This document shows, piece after piece, positions 38,103 to 47,104 of a DNA stretch of 64,000 nucleotides. The notes beneath the pieces were generated by a model that searched no databases, was not told where the DNA came from, and saw nothing but the letters and a program-made list of their open reading frames with translations. The stretch's first letter is position 1; each line of letters starts with the position of its first letter. Origin of the DNA: JAWKOK01 sp963698255 (GTDB taxonomy: Bacteria > Chloroflexota > Anaerolineae > Caldilineales > Caldilineaceae); the NCBI GenBank assembly GCA_963698255.1, contig CAVOQD010000022.1, positions 1 through 64,000 on the forward strand, read 5' to 3'. The position numbers and the translations under genes were made by a program.

Positions 38103-38910
38103 TCAACGACGTTCTAGATGATCCTCCTGCACAATGCGTGCATCGGGCAACTGCGCCATCAGTCCGCCGTCGACCAGCAGCGTGTTGCCGGTGATGAAGC
38201 TGGACTGGGACGAGACCAGGAAGAGCACGGCATCGGCCACTTCCTCCGGTCGTCCGCCGCGACGCAGCGGATAGGCGACCAGCGCCAGCTTGAGCCGTTC
38301 TTCGGGGATCGGCTCGGTGCCGGTCTTGATCCAACCGGGACAGATGGCGTTGACGCGGATGTTGTTGGGTCCGCCGTCCACGGCCATCTGTCGGGTCAGG
38401 TTGAGCATGGCCGCCTTGGCCGCCGAATAGACCGGATAGTTGGGGTGCGCGCCCAGGCCATGCACCGACGAGATGTTGACGATGGCGCCGCCGCCCGCCG
38501 CCATCATGGCCGGGAAGGCGTACTTGCCGAAGAGGTAGACGGACTTGAGACTCACGTCCATGCCCCGGTCCCATTCGTCCTCTTCCAGATCGACGACGCT
38601 CTTGTGGACCGACCAATAGGCGTTGTTGACCACGATGTCCAGTCTGCCCGGTCTGGGCCAATGTTTCGTCGACCAATGCCTTGATCTGAGCGTGATCGCC
38701 GACGTCGGTGAGCGAAAAGAACGCCTGTCCGCCGTCGGCCTGAATCTCATCCGCCAACTGCTCGCCCTTTTCGGCCAGAATGTCAGCAATGAAGACGGTC
38801 ACGCCGTGGCGGGCCAGTGCATGGACGATGGCCCGCCCGATGCCCTGTGCGCCGCCGGTCACGATGGCCGTCTTGCCGGCCAGGTCTTGTGTGTATGGAT
38901 TTTCTGTCAT
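38103..38910 (-). CDS. Short-chain dehydrogenase/reductase (one frame shift)
   Basis: About 269 residues. NAD(P)-binding motif VTGGAQGIGRAI near residue 20, NNAYWSV, catalytic Ser in VNISSVHG, YPVYSAAKAAM with Tyr and Lys, and the C-terminal FITGNTLLVDGG. The frame changes near 38650. A classical SDR, probably oxidising a sugar or sugar-acid hydroxyl in the pathway fed by the adjacent importer. The gene end overlaps no neighbour. Confidence 0.88.
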
Positions 38911-38953
38911 TGATGTTTGCCGTTCAATTCTTGATCAATTGTGGTTCGCTATC

Positions 38954-39217
38954 TGTCATCCTGAGGGAGTCAACTCGTTCAATATCGAACCGGCAACTGT
39001 CCAGCGAAGGATCTTGACTGCTCTGACAGAGACCCTTCGCTGATGTTTAGGATTAGCGGACTATCGCCGCAAAGCCGGTCAGGGCAGGACTGAGAGGGTA
39101 CACGTCGGCAGACTGATACACTCTGAGCCCAACGAAGGGTCTCAAGATTGCCGTCCAGATTCTTCGCTGGTCTGTCATCTTGCTCGACCTATAGTCGCGG
39201 ACACACTCAGAATGACA
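38954..39217. repeat. TGTCATCCTGAG / CTCAGAATGACA repeat region
   Basis: TGTCATCCTGAG (38954-38965) and CTCAGAATGACA (39206-39217) are outer arms with one mismatch. Internal GCGAAGGATCTTGAC, ACCCTTCGCTG, CGAAGGGTCTCAAGAT and TTCTTCGCTGG form further pairs, so two or more copies may be nested. No gene is visible from 38911 to 39316. Confidence 0.6.
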
Positions 39218-39316
39218 GAGCGCCTTCTGCGCGCAACTTGTTCCTCTCACCTACTGCGACGCCTAGCTTCGTTGGATGCTCAGAGTGAAAAATGCGAGAA
39301 TCTACGCAAGGGAACA

Positions 39317-40439
39317 TTAATCGGCGACGTCTCGCAAAATTGCCAGCAGCCGCGCCAGCACGATCTCATCCTCGCCGTCGGCCAGTGTCATTGGGTTGAG
39401 ATAGATGCCGTCCTGTCCGGCCTTGGCCACCGAGATGCGGGGCGAGCCGTTGAGCAGTGCATCGGCAATCTCATCTCGAGACAAGCCGACACGTTCTGCG
39501 ATCAAACGTCACCTTGGCCCGCGGCAGCGGCTGGAGCGCCTCGTTGGGGAAGGATCGCTCGGCATGGACGCCGTCGATCCGGTTGAGTTCGGCGCACCAG
39601 CCGGCAACGATCTCTTCATCCTGCTCGGCGCGCTGCGCCTGGTCGATGGTCAGATAGCGTTTGACCGCGGCCAGCAGACCGGCCATCTCTTCCTTGCCCA
39701 CCTTCATGGGCCGCCCGATGCTGTGGTTGGGGCTGGCGTTGATGCGGCAGGCTTCGATCAGATCACGCCGTCCCAGGATCAGGCCCGACGACTGGGGGCC
39801 GCGCAGATCCTTGCCGCCGCTGAAGATGGCCAGCGCCGCGCCCATCTGCGTGAAGCGCCAGAGATTTTCCGTGGGCGGCACCTGGGCCGCGGCGTCGACG
39901 ATGACCGGCACGCCATGGGCCGTGGCGATCTCGATGACCGTCTCCAGCGGCAGATCGGCGTGGCCGGTCATGACGCCCTGGAACCAGAAGACGGCCGCGG
40001 TCTGCGGCGTGATGGCGCTCTCCAGCTCCCACGGCTCGGTGCTTAGCGACGAGCCGATCTCGACGATCTTGACGCCGACCTGGCGCACGCCGTGGTCGTA
40101 GCCGTTGCGATGCGACTTGTGGATGATCACCTCGTCCTTGAGACCGCTGACGTCGGGCAGGCGGTTGATGGCGGCCGGGTCTGTGCCGGCGACGCAGGCC
40201 GCCGTGGCCAGCGCCAGCCCGGCAGCCGCGCCCGATGAGACATAGGCCGCTTCGTTGTGGGTCAGCTCGGCGATGCGCTCACCGATGCGGCGCTGCAATT
40301 CGTCCAACTCGATGAAGCAGGTTGACGCCTCGACCATGGCCGCCACCACCTCCGGCGGCATGACCGAGCCGCCCAGCCGCGTCAACGTGGCGTTGGCATT
40401 GATGATCGGGTCCAGCCCTAGCTCACGATACAGATTCAT
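39317..40439 (-). CDS. SelA-like PLP-dependent enzyme (one frame shift)
   Basis: About 374 residues. Starts MNLYRELGLDPIINANATLT (ATG at 40439), which overlaps the amidohydrolase stop by four bases. Contains NEAAYVSSGAAAGLALATAA, VPVIVDAAAQVPP and FSGGKDLRGPQSSG, where the Lys should bind PLP. The last about 62 residues follow a frame change near 39505. The family includes selenocysteine synthase, but this subgroup pairs with amidohydrolases and contains ammonia-lyase type enzymes such as D-glucosaminate-6-phosphate ammonia-lyase. A role in amino-sugar-acid breakdown is likely. Confidence 0.8.
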
Positions 40440-41707
40440 TGGGCGCTCTCCTGGCTCTGGGTGATCTCCTGGGCAGACTGACCTGCGGGCTGGGTGCCGG
40501 GCACGACCCAGTAGGGCGGCGGCGCGTCGGTCCAGATCGGCATGCTGAGCCCGGTCGGATCGTAGACGATCTCGCCGGCGCGCAATGTCATGGTGCAGTC
40601 GAGGCGTTTGTCGCCGACGAGCTTGGCGCGGCCGCAGTCGACATAGCTGAACTCGCCGCTCTCCTGCTTGAGCACGGCCACGTCGGCCTCGGCGCCCACC
40701 GACAGATGGCCCAACTCCGGATGGCCGATCTCATTGGCCGGGTTGATGGTCGAGAGCTTGATCACATCGAAGAGCGGCACGCCGATGTTGAGGATCTTGT
40801 TCATGGTCGTGATCATGTCGACGACCACGCCGTGGACGTTGCCCGTGTGCAGGTCGGTGCTGATCGAGTCGGGCACAAAGCCGTTCTGGATGGCGCGCAC
40901 CGCGTTGCGGAACCAGAAGCTGCCCGCGCCGTGGCCCACGTCAAAGATGACGCCGCGCTCGCGCGCCTCGAAGAGGAAGTCGTTGGGCTTGCCGTTGTCG
41001 TCGATGATGGGGAACTGTTGGGCGAAGACGTGGGTGTGGATGTCGCCCGGCCGCGCCTTCTCCAGGATGAGCTGCTGATAGCTGCGCTCGGGCAGGCGCG
41101 GCCAGAAGTCGAACATGACCGGCTTGCCGCAGATGTCGCCGGCTGCCACCGCGTTGTCGACCGCGGCCCATGGCGGATGCTCGGCGTCCCACGGCAGTCG
41201 TGTCCAGTAGTGGGCGGTCTTGATGCCCACGCAGTCGTCGGGATAGGCCATCACCACCGAGGCGGCAAACTCGGGGTCCATGGTGCGCACGTCCTGCTCG
41301 TAGTCGCCGATCATGCCCAGGTCGACGATGTTGACGTAGGCGAAGATGCGCGTCTTGGCCAGATCGATGCACGTGCGCTTGAAATGCAGGAAGTTCTTGG
41401 CCCCGGCCGTGCCCGTGTCCACCATGGTGGTGACGCCCGAGCGGAACGAATGTGAGTCGGCCATGACGCTGAGGCCCTCGGGTTCACGCGTATGGTAGAC
41501 GTGGACGTGGATGTCGATCAGGCCCGGCGTGACGATTTGGCCGGCCACATCGATGGTCTGTACGGCCAGCGCCGGATTGATGTCCGCCTCCACGGCCGCG
41601 ATCTTGCCGCCGGCTATGGCGACATCCATGATGCCGTCGATGTTGTTGAGCGGGTCGATCACATGGCCTGCCTTGAGCAGCAGATCGTATTGGTGGTTCT
41701 GGGTCAT
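40436..41707 (-). CDS. Amidohydrolase family protein (EF_0837/AHA_3915-like)
   Basis: Intact, 423 residues from ATG at 41707. TIM-barrel metal site: GLIDIHVHVYHT (His67, His69), VGIKTAHYW, whose Lys could be carboxylated, GDIHTHVF, FDVGHGAGSF and DSISTDLH with the last Asp. It resembles dihydroorotase-like enzymes that hydrolyse acylated hydroxy or amino acids. Translationally coupled (ATGA) to the SelA-like gene, a pairing known for this subgroup. The C-terminal tail after residue 395 is Gln/Ser-rich. Confidence 0.85.
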   Translation of the reverse strand: MTQNHQYDLLLKAGHVIDPLNNIDGIMDVAIAGGKIAAVEADINPALAVQTIDVAGQIVTPGLIDIHVHVYHTREPEGLSVMADSHSFRSGVTTMVDTGTAGAKNFLHFKRTCIDLAKTRIFAYVNIVDLGMIGDYEQDVRTMDPEFAASVVMAYPDDCVGIKTAHYWTRLPWDAEHPPWAAVDNAVAAGDICGKPVMFDFWPRLPERSYQQLILEKARPGDIHTHVFAQQFPIIDDNGKPNDFLFEARERGVIFDVGHGAGSFWFRNAVRAIQNGFVPDSISTDLHTGNVHGVVVDMITTMNKILNIGVPLFDVIKLSTINPANEIGHPELGHLSVGAEADVAVLKQESGEFSYVDCGRAKLVGDKRLDCTMTLRAGEIVYDPTGLSMPIWTDAPPPYWVVPGTQPAGQSAQEITQSQESAQ

Positions 41708-41751
41708 TGTTGCCTCTTTCTGGTTGTCCTTCAAGGTCTTGCACAAAACCG

Positions 41752-41913
41752 TAGGGACAGGTCTCCTGAAGATTACCGAAATATTCCGGCAATGATGTAG
41801 GTGCGGTTTGTAACCGCACAAGCTGCGGAACCTCAAGGTATTCGGGAATCGTGCGGTTACAAACCGCACCTACGATTGCCGGACATCCCGAACCTTCACG
41901 AGGCCTGTCCCTA
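41752..41913. repeat. 162-base nested inverted repeat, MITE-like
   Basis: Outer TAGGGACAG (41752-41760) mirrors CTGTCCCTA (41905-41913). Inner arms 41797-41819 and 41851-41873 are exact 23-base mirrors beginning GTAGGTGCGGTTTGTAACCG. Between them lie GATTACCGAAATATTCCGGCAAT-like and GATTGCCGG segments that also pair. No coding capacity. Confidence 0.7.
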
Positions 41914-41931
41914 AACCGGTGCCTCTACACG

Positions 41932-42456
41932 TCAATCTTCGGCCAGCCCCGGCTGATAGAGGGCCACGCCGTAGAATTCATACGACGCCGCCCGATCGGG
42001 CACGTCCACGACGTGGACTGTGAAGCGTGCCGGCAGGCCGCGGCCGGGGCAATGTTCCTTAAAGAAGGCGCGATAGGCCTTGTGATAGGCCGTGCGCAGG
42101 CGTTCGGTCTCCTGGATGAAGCCCTCCGGATCGACCAACGGATTGGGCGACTTCGGCTGGCATCCGAAGGCATGTACCTCGATGAAATCGACATCGCCGA
42201 TGGCGTCGCAGACGCCGGCCTCGCGCAGCCATTGTTCCCAACATTGGAAGACCAGCGGGATCTCGATCTCCGGCTCCATGCGCGTCACCGTGTCCAGGCC
42301 GAGAACGCCGGTGGCCGAATAGCCGCCGGTCAGACCGGCAAAGTAGAGCTTGAGATCGCCATCGCCCTGGTCCTCAACGACCAGGTTGGAAAGCACCGGA
42401 TCGTCGCCCTCGTAGTAGTAGGTGATCTTGCCGCGTTTCTTGATGTTGAATGCCAT
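41932..42456 (-). CDS. Unknown protein, 174 residues
   Basis: Intact. Starts MAFNIKKRGKITYYYEGDDP and has a central acidic region with LVFQCWEQWLREAGVCDAIG and EVHAFGCQPKSPNPLVDPEG, then RLRTAYHKAYRAFFKEHCPG. A GGAGACAG-type site precedes the ATG at 42456. No signal peptide, no membrane segment, no recognised family. Conserved-looking Cys and Trp residues suggest a compact enzyme or binding domain. It lies in the same direction as the TIM-barrel-like gene upstream and may belong to the same operon. Confidence 0.6.
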   Translation of the reverse strand: MAFNIKKRGKITYYYEGDDPVLSNLVVEDQGDGDLKLYFAGLTGGYSATGVLGLDTVTRMEPEIEIPLVFQCWEQWLREAGVCDAIGDVDFIEVHAFGCQPKSPNPLVDPEGFIQETERLRTAYHKAYRAFFKEHCPGRGLPARFTVHVVDVPDRAASYEFYGVALYQPGLAED

Positions 42457-42500
42457 TTCTGTCTCCTGAATGAAAGTGTTTGATCGGGTACGTTTTTGTC

Positions 42501-42568
42501 ACACGACATTGATGTCGTAGCCCATTTGTCTGGCCGAACCGAACTGCTACGACATAAATGTCGTACTA
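42501..42568. terminator. ACGACAT palindrome, second copy
   Basis: ACACGACATTGATGTCGTAG (42501-42520) and CTACGACATAAATGTCGTAC (from 42547) pair. The stop codon of the gene at 42566 lies directly beside the right arm (TAG-TACGACAT on the minus strand), as at 23733-23812. Confidence 0.65.
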
Positions 42569-43513
42569 CAAGACCGAACGCATGGCGGCCACCGAATCCC
42601 GGAAGATCGTAGCCTTGTCCAGATCGGCGAAGATTTCCGCGCCGCCGAAAATCTGCACTCCCCAACTCGGCGACGACGCATCGACCGTGGCCAACAGGCT
42701 TTCGGGATAGTCCAGCGCATCCAATATCAACTGGACCTTGCGATCTGCCGGGACGTAAGCTGCCGCCGCTTCCAGGCATTGCTTTGCCCATTCCGGCGGC
42801 CGGCCGCTTTTGTGCGCGTAGATCAACGGGGTGAAGACGTCGATGGCTGGGGCCATCAGATCGTAGTCCTGGGCGAAGATGCGCGAAAGTGCGCCGTCGA
42901 ATTCGTCGGGTCTCCACGGGCACATGTAGGCGCCCACGACACAGTCCGGAAGATGTGCGCGGATCAGCTCAGCATAGTGTTTAGCGTAGCGGGCGATTCG
43001 TTCACACTTGTGCTGCGTCCACGCCGTCTGATGCTCAGCGAGGATGGTCACGGGTTCGTCGGCATCGATGCCGGTCGACTCGCAGAACTCGGCGACACAG
43101 GCCGGGCAGAAACAACTCTCCTGCAAGTCCGGGTCCGGCGTTTCGAACCAGCCACCATAGGTAAGGTAGTCGAGCCAGATGCCGGCCGGTGTGAAGGTCT
43201 CTAGACCGGCAAGCAGATTCGCTTCGGTTTCGTCCAGAAAGGCCTGCTGGGACAGACAGACGCCCTGCACTAGCCGGCCATAGCGAATCGGCTTGCCGTC
43301 GCTCCCGATGGGGATCAGTTCGGGTCGTGCATCGAAGTCGGCGCGGAAGGTCTTGAACTCGACGCAAGGTTTTATGTTGTAGCGGGCGCAGGTTTCGAAG
43401 GCTTCAGGGTCAAACATGTGAAACCAGGCTGCGTTGGCGTTTTGGAATTCAAATTGCTGCGCATATTGGAGCGCTGCAGTACCATAGGGACCAAAGAGAA
43501 GTGGAATGTCCAT
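42566..43513 (-). CDS. TIM-barrel-like protein, possible glycoside-hydrolase relative
   Basis: Intact, 315 residues from ATG at 43513, with AGGA upstream. AGIWLDYLTYGGWFETPDPD, ESCFCPACVAEFCE (a C-x-C-x2-C cluster), VGAYMCPWRPDEFDG, VFTPLIYAHKSGRPPEW and VQLILDAL follow the strand-loop pattern of a (beta/alpha)8 barrel such as in uncharacterised glycosidase-like proteins. The acidic residues of WLDYLTY and the end of VQLILDAL are candidate catalytic positions; this is inference. Its start region overlaps the upstream end of the divergent cupin gene's leader. Confidence 0.6.
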   Translation of the reverse strand: MDIPLLFGPYGTAALQYAQQFEFQNANAAWFHMFDPEAFETCARYNIKPCVEFKTFRADFDARPELIPIGSDGKPIRYGRLVQGVCLSQQAFLDETEANLLAGLETFTPAGIWLDYLTYGGWFETPDPDLQESCFCPACVAEFCESTGIDADEPVTILAEHQTAWTQHKCERIARYAKHYAELIRAHLPDCVVGAYMCPWRPDEFDGALSRIFAQDYDLMAPAIDVFTPLIYAHKSGRPPEWAKQCLEAAAAYVPADRKVQLILDALDYPESLLATVDASSPSWGVQIFGGAEIFADLDKATIFRDSVAAMRSVL

Positions 43514-43541
43514 TGAGCATCCTCTGAATTGGAGCGAAAAT

Positions 43542-43955
43542 ATGACTGATACGAATCCAACTTGCAAACTGGTTCGCCCGGATGAAAGCTATGTGGGCAA
43601 GCAAGCGTTTACCTATTTCTCCGGCATTTCCGCTGAAAACACCGGCTCGCAGGCGCTCTGCATGCACCTGTTGACAATCCCGCCGGGCGGGCGGGCTAAA
43701 GCCCATCTGCATGAGAATCACGAATCTGCGATCTATGTGCTCTCGGGACAGGCCGGCATGTGGTACGGCGAGCAATTGCAGGACCACATGCATTGCGGCC
43801 CCGGTGACTTCATCTACATCCCGGCCGGCGTTCCACATCTGCCCTACAACGAGAGCGAAGTCGAACCCTGTACTGCCGTCATCGCCCGTGCCGACCCGAG
43901 CGAGCAGGAGAGTGTGGTTCTGCGACCCGATCTTGATAGGGTTCATGGACAATAG
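43542..43955 (+). CDS. Cupin domain protein
   Basis: About 137 residues from ATG at 43542, with GGAG eight bases upstream; an ATG at 43506 would overlap the divergent gene's start and lacks a good site. Cupin motif 1: KAHLHENHESAIYVLSGQAG. Motif 2: PGDFIYIPAGVPHLPYN. The His and Glu residues supply the metal site. Likely a small sugar or acid isomerase, dioxygenase or sensor. Divergent from the TIM-barrel-like gene and possibly co-regulated by the shared 28-base gap. Confidence 0.82.
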   Translation: MTDTNPTCKLVRPDESYVGKQAFTYFSGISAENTGSQALCMHLLTIPPGGRAKAHLHENHESAIYVLSGQAGMWYGEQLQDHMHCGPGDFIYIPAGVPHLPYNESEVEPCTAVIARADPSEQESVVLRPDLDRVHGQ

Positions 43956-43963
43956 GCGTCATA

Positions 43964-44368
43964 CTATTCCTCATCACTGACTTCGTAGTTTCCCCATTTG
44001 CTGCCGTACGACGATGCGAACATCTCGGCGTTGGTGCGTTCAGCTTTGCGCCGCGCCTCATCCAGGATCGCCTGTCGCTGATCGGCGGCGTCGGCAGGGG
44101 GCGTGCGTTCTGAACGCACGACGCTCACGATGTGCACGTGGGTAATGTCGCCCATGGCATAGTCAACCGTCGTCCCCACCGACTTGCCGATGATGGCTTT
44201 GGCCAGCGGCGAACTCGCGCCCAGGAAATCCTGATCGAGATCGGCGGACTTGTCGAAGACGATATCGACGGCCATCCGATCGATCACTTGGCTGTCACCC
44301 ACCAGTTCAAGCTCCACGCGCGTGCCGATGGCCGCCTGTGCTGGATATGTTGGTTGTTCTGTTGCCAT
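43964..44368 (-). CDS. GreA/GreB C-terminal domain protein
   Basis: Intact, 134 residues from ATG at 44368. The N-terminal about 75 residues form the FKBP-like Gre C-domain: GTRVELELVGDSQVIDRMAV, LGASSPLAKAIIGKSVGTTV and YAMGDITHVHIVSVV. The N-terminal coiled coil, which in GreA enters the RNA polymerase channel, is missing; a charged helix (QRQAILDEARRKAERTNAEM) follows the domain instead. So it may bind polymerase without stimulating cleavage. The upstream in-frame start at 44434 lacks a good site. Confidence 0.78.
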   Translation of the reverse strand: MATEQPTYPAQAAIGTRVELELVGDSQVIDRMAVDIVFDKSADLDQDFLGASSPLAKAIIGKSVGTTVDYAMGDITHVHIVSVVRSERTPPADAADQRQAILDEARRKAERTNAEMFASSYGSKWGNYEVSDEE

Positions 44369-44485
44369 GCATTGGCCTCGCTCTCGCACTCGGACAATGG
44401 GGGTACGACCCGTGCACACGAACGACGTGCGCACGAAACATGTGTTGAGAATTCACCCTAATCCCTTGTCCCCAACTCCCAATCA

Positions 44486-46511
44486 CTAATCTCCCAACAC
44501 CTCAATCCCCGCCTCCAGCACTTCGACGATCCGTCTACGTCGTAGACGCAGCCGCCCCAGGTGCCGCCGCTGGCCTGTTGCAGCGCGGCCCACAATCGCG
44601 TGTCGTCGGGCAGCGCCGGATTGGGGCGCAGGGCTGGATGAGGGTTGCGTTCGTGTAGCAAAACGTGCTGCTTCGTCAGGTGTGAGATCCTGTTGACTGT
44701 CCGCCGTTGCGACCAGATCGATGCTGCCGGTCAGATCGTTGCGATCGATGTCGATCTCGACAATGTCGCCGTCGCGTAGCTTGCCGATGGGGCCGCCGGC
44801 CAGCGCTTCCGGCCCGACATGGCCGACGCAGGCGCCGGTCGAGACGCCGGAGAAGCGCGCGTCGGTGAGGATGGGCACATGCTTGCCCCAGGGGATGAAC
44901 TTGAGCGCCGACGTGAGCTGGTAGGTCTCCTCCATGCCGGTGCCGGCCGGCCCCGCGCCGATGAGCACCAGCACATCGTTGGCCTTGATGGGCGTGCCGC
45001 CATCCGTGCCCTTGATGGCGGCGATGGCCGCGGTCTCCGAGGTGAAGACGCGCACCGGCCCACGGTGGCGGTAGATGTTGTCGTCGTCGACGACGGTCGG
45101 ATCGATGGCGGTGGCTTTGATGACCGCGCCGTCGGGGGCGATGTTGCCGCGCGGGAAGACCACGGTGCTGGTCAGGCCGGCGCGCGCGTGCGCTCTCCAC
45201 ATCCATGATCACGTGGTCGGGGTCGATCTGCCCGGCGCTCGGCCAGCCGTTGGCGGGCAACCTGTCGCCGCTCGCTTGCTGCCCACCAATCGAGGACGCT
45301 GTCCAGCGTGGCGCCGCTGGCGGTCAGCACATCCAGATGTAACAACCCCATTTCGCGTAGATGTAGCATCACTTCGGGCACGCCGCCGGCCATGAAGACC
45401 TGGGCCGTCGGGTGGTTGCGCGGTCCATTGGGCAGCGCATCGACCAGGCGCGGGGTCAGTCGATTGATGCGGCTCCAGTCGTCGACGCGTGGGGCGACGC
45501 AGACCGGCGGCGTGGGCGATGGCCGGAATGTGCAGCAGCAGATTGGTCGATCCGCCGAAGGCTGCGTGGACGAGCATGGCGTTTTCGATGGCCTTGTCGG
45601 TGAGGATGGCCGACAGCGGCGATCTGCCTCGTTGCGACAGATTGAGCAAGCGCCAGCGCCGAGCGATGCGCCATGTCGTACCAGGCCGGTTCGCCCGACG
45701 GGCAGAGCGCGCTGTGGGGCAACGTCAGCCCCAACGCCTCGGCGACGACCTGGGCCGTGGCGGCCGTGCCCAGGAACTGGCAGCCGCCGCCCGGCGATCC
45801 GCAGGCCGCGCAGCCCATGCTGGCCGCGTAGTCGAGGCTGATCAGATCGTGGGCGAAGCGTGTGCCGATGGTCTGCACTGTGCCGGCGTCTTCTGCGGCC
45901 ACGCCTTCGGCATCCACGCCGGGCAGGGTGACGCCGCCGGGCACCAGAATGGCGGGCAGATCGCTGCATCCGGCCAGCGCCACCATGGTGGCCGGCAGCC
46001 CCTTGTCGCAGGTGGCGATGCCCATGACGCCCTGGCGCAACGGCAGCGAACGGATCAGTCGGCGCATAGTGATTGCGGCGTCGTTGCGGTAGGGCAGGCT
46101 GTCGAACATGCCGGTTGTGCCCTGCGATCGCCCGTCGCACGGATCGCTGACGTAGGCGGCGAAGGGGGTCACGCCCTGGGCGCGCAGGGTCTCTGCCGCC
46201 TCGCGCACCAGCAGTCCGATCTCCCAGTGGCCGGTGTGGTAGCCCAGGGCGATGGGCGTGCCGTCCTCGCCGCGCAGGCCGCCCTGGGTGCTGATGATCA
46301 GATATTGGGCGTCGCCGGTGCGGTCGGGATCCCAGCCCATGCCCGCGTTCTGGGTCATGCCGAAGAGATTGCCGCTCGGTTCGTTGAGCAGCATGGCCTC
46401 GGTGATGGGGAGCTGCCCTTCCGGGCTGTCGCCGACCAGCCGCGTATCATGGATGGTCTCTGCACTGCCGAGGAGTTGTTCAAGCGAATAGTCGGAATGG
46501 TTTTCGGTCAT
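44486..46511 (-). CDS. YjhG/YagF-type dehydratase, IlvD/Edd family (frame-shifted)
   Basis: About 675 codons, the length of YjhG/YagF D-xylonate dehydratases. N-terminus (ATG at 46511): GDSPEGQLPITEAMLLNEPS and FGMTQNAGMGWDPDRTGDAQ, the subgroup signature. Iron-sulfur Cys candidates: SDPCDGRS, IATCDKGLP and GCAACGSPGGGCQFLGT. Later AFGGSTNLLLH, AIDPTVVDDDNIYRHRGPVR and ILTDARFSGVSTGACVGHV. Frame changes near 45635, 45500, 45190 and in the last about 150 bases. It would dehydrate a pentonate or hexonate to a 2-keto-3-deoxy acid, the feed for the RraA-like or other aldolases nearby. Confidence 0.85.
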
Positions 46512-47104
46512 TGGATCCTCACATACGGGCTGTGTGACGTAGTTCGATGGGTGTTCAGATAGAGATTCATGATGCGTTATTATCGCCCCAAGCGCTTATC
46601 CACGCAACGAGTTCAATTTCGGATCGACCCAAACAGAAATTGCGTCGCAATCAACTTCCTGTAGGTCCGACTTGCAGTCGGACAAGATACATTGGCCAAA
46701 CTGCCACATCTCAATTGGAAAGGGTCTCAATGGCGGAATTGTCACACTTCAAGTGCGACCTGTAATTTCGTATAGTTCTGATATCGGTGTGAACGATTGT
46801 TCATGTCCAACTGGTCCAGGACGCTCTGTTCAACGCTATCCGGGACGCGCTGGGTGGGACAAAGTATCGCATTCTGGGTCGAAACGCTAATGTGCGTGTA
46901 GTCATCGTGTTGCGATGTTTTGTGTCAAAAATTGACCCTTGTGCATGGAAAAATGCCATGCTAGGCTGAATGCAGTTCACGCCCCGGTGGTTCGTCAACT
47001 GCCGTGTGGCGGAGGCCCCCCAAGCATAGCCTTCGTCGCAGCGACAAGAAATGCGTGAACGCAGAGATCGATAGTAGAGACCGATAAGTTGAGGAGGGAT
47101 TGGT
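46512..47104. other. 593-base divergent gap with a small hairpin
   Basis: Separates the divergent dehydratase and LysM genes. A hairpin GTCCGAC-TTGCA-GTCGGAC lies at 46665-46683. GCATGG and CCATGC form a short mirror near 46942-46960, beside TTGACC (46932-46937), but no matching -10 box is found. The sequence is less GC-rich than the genes, as expected for a promoter region. No coding pattern is seen. Confidence 0.4.

Noticed and set aside
46932..46960. Promoter for the LysM gene (TTGACC box)
   Set aside because: No acceptable -10 box occurs at 16-18 bases; only CATGCT at 19 bases was found.
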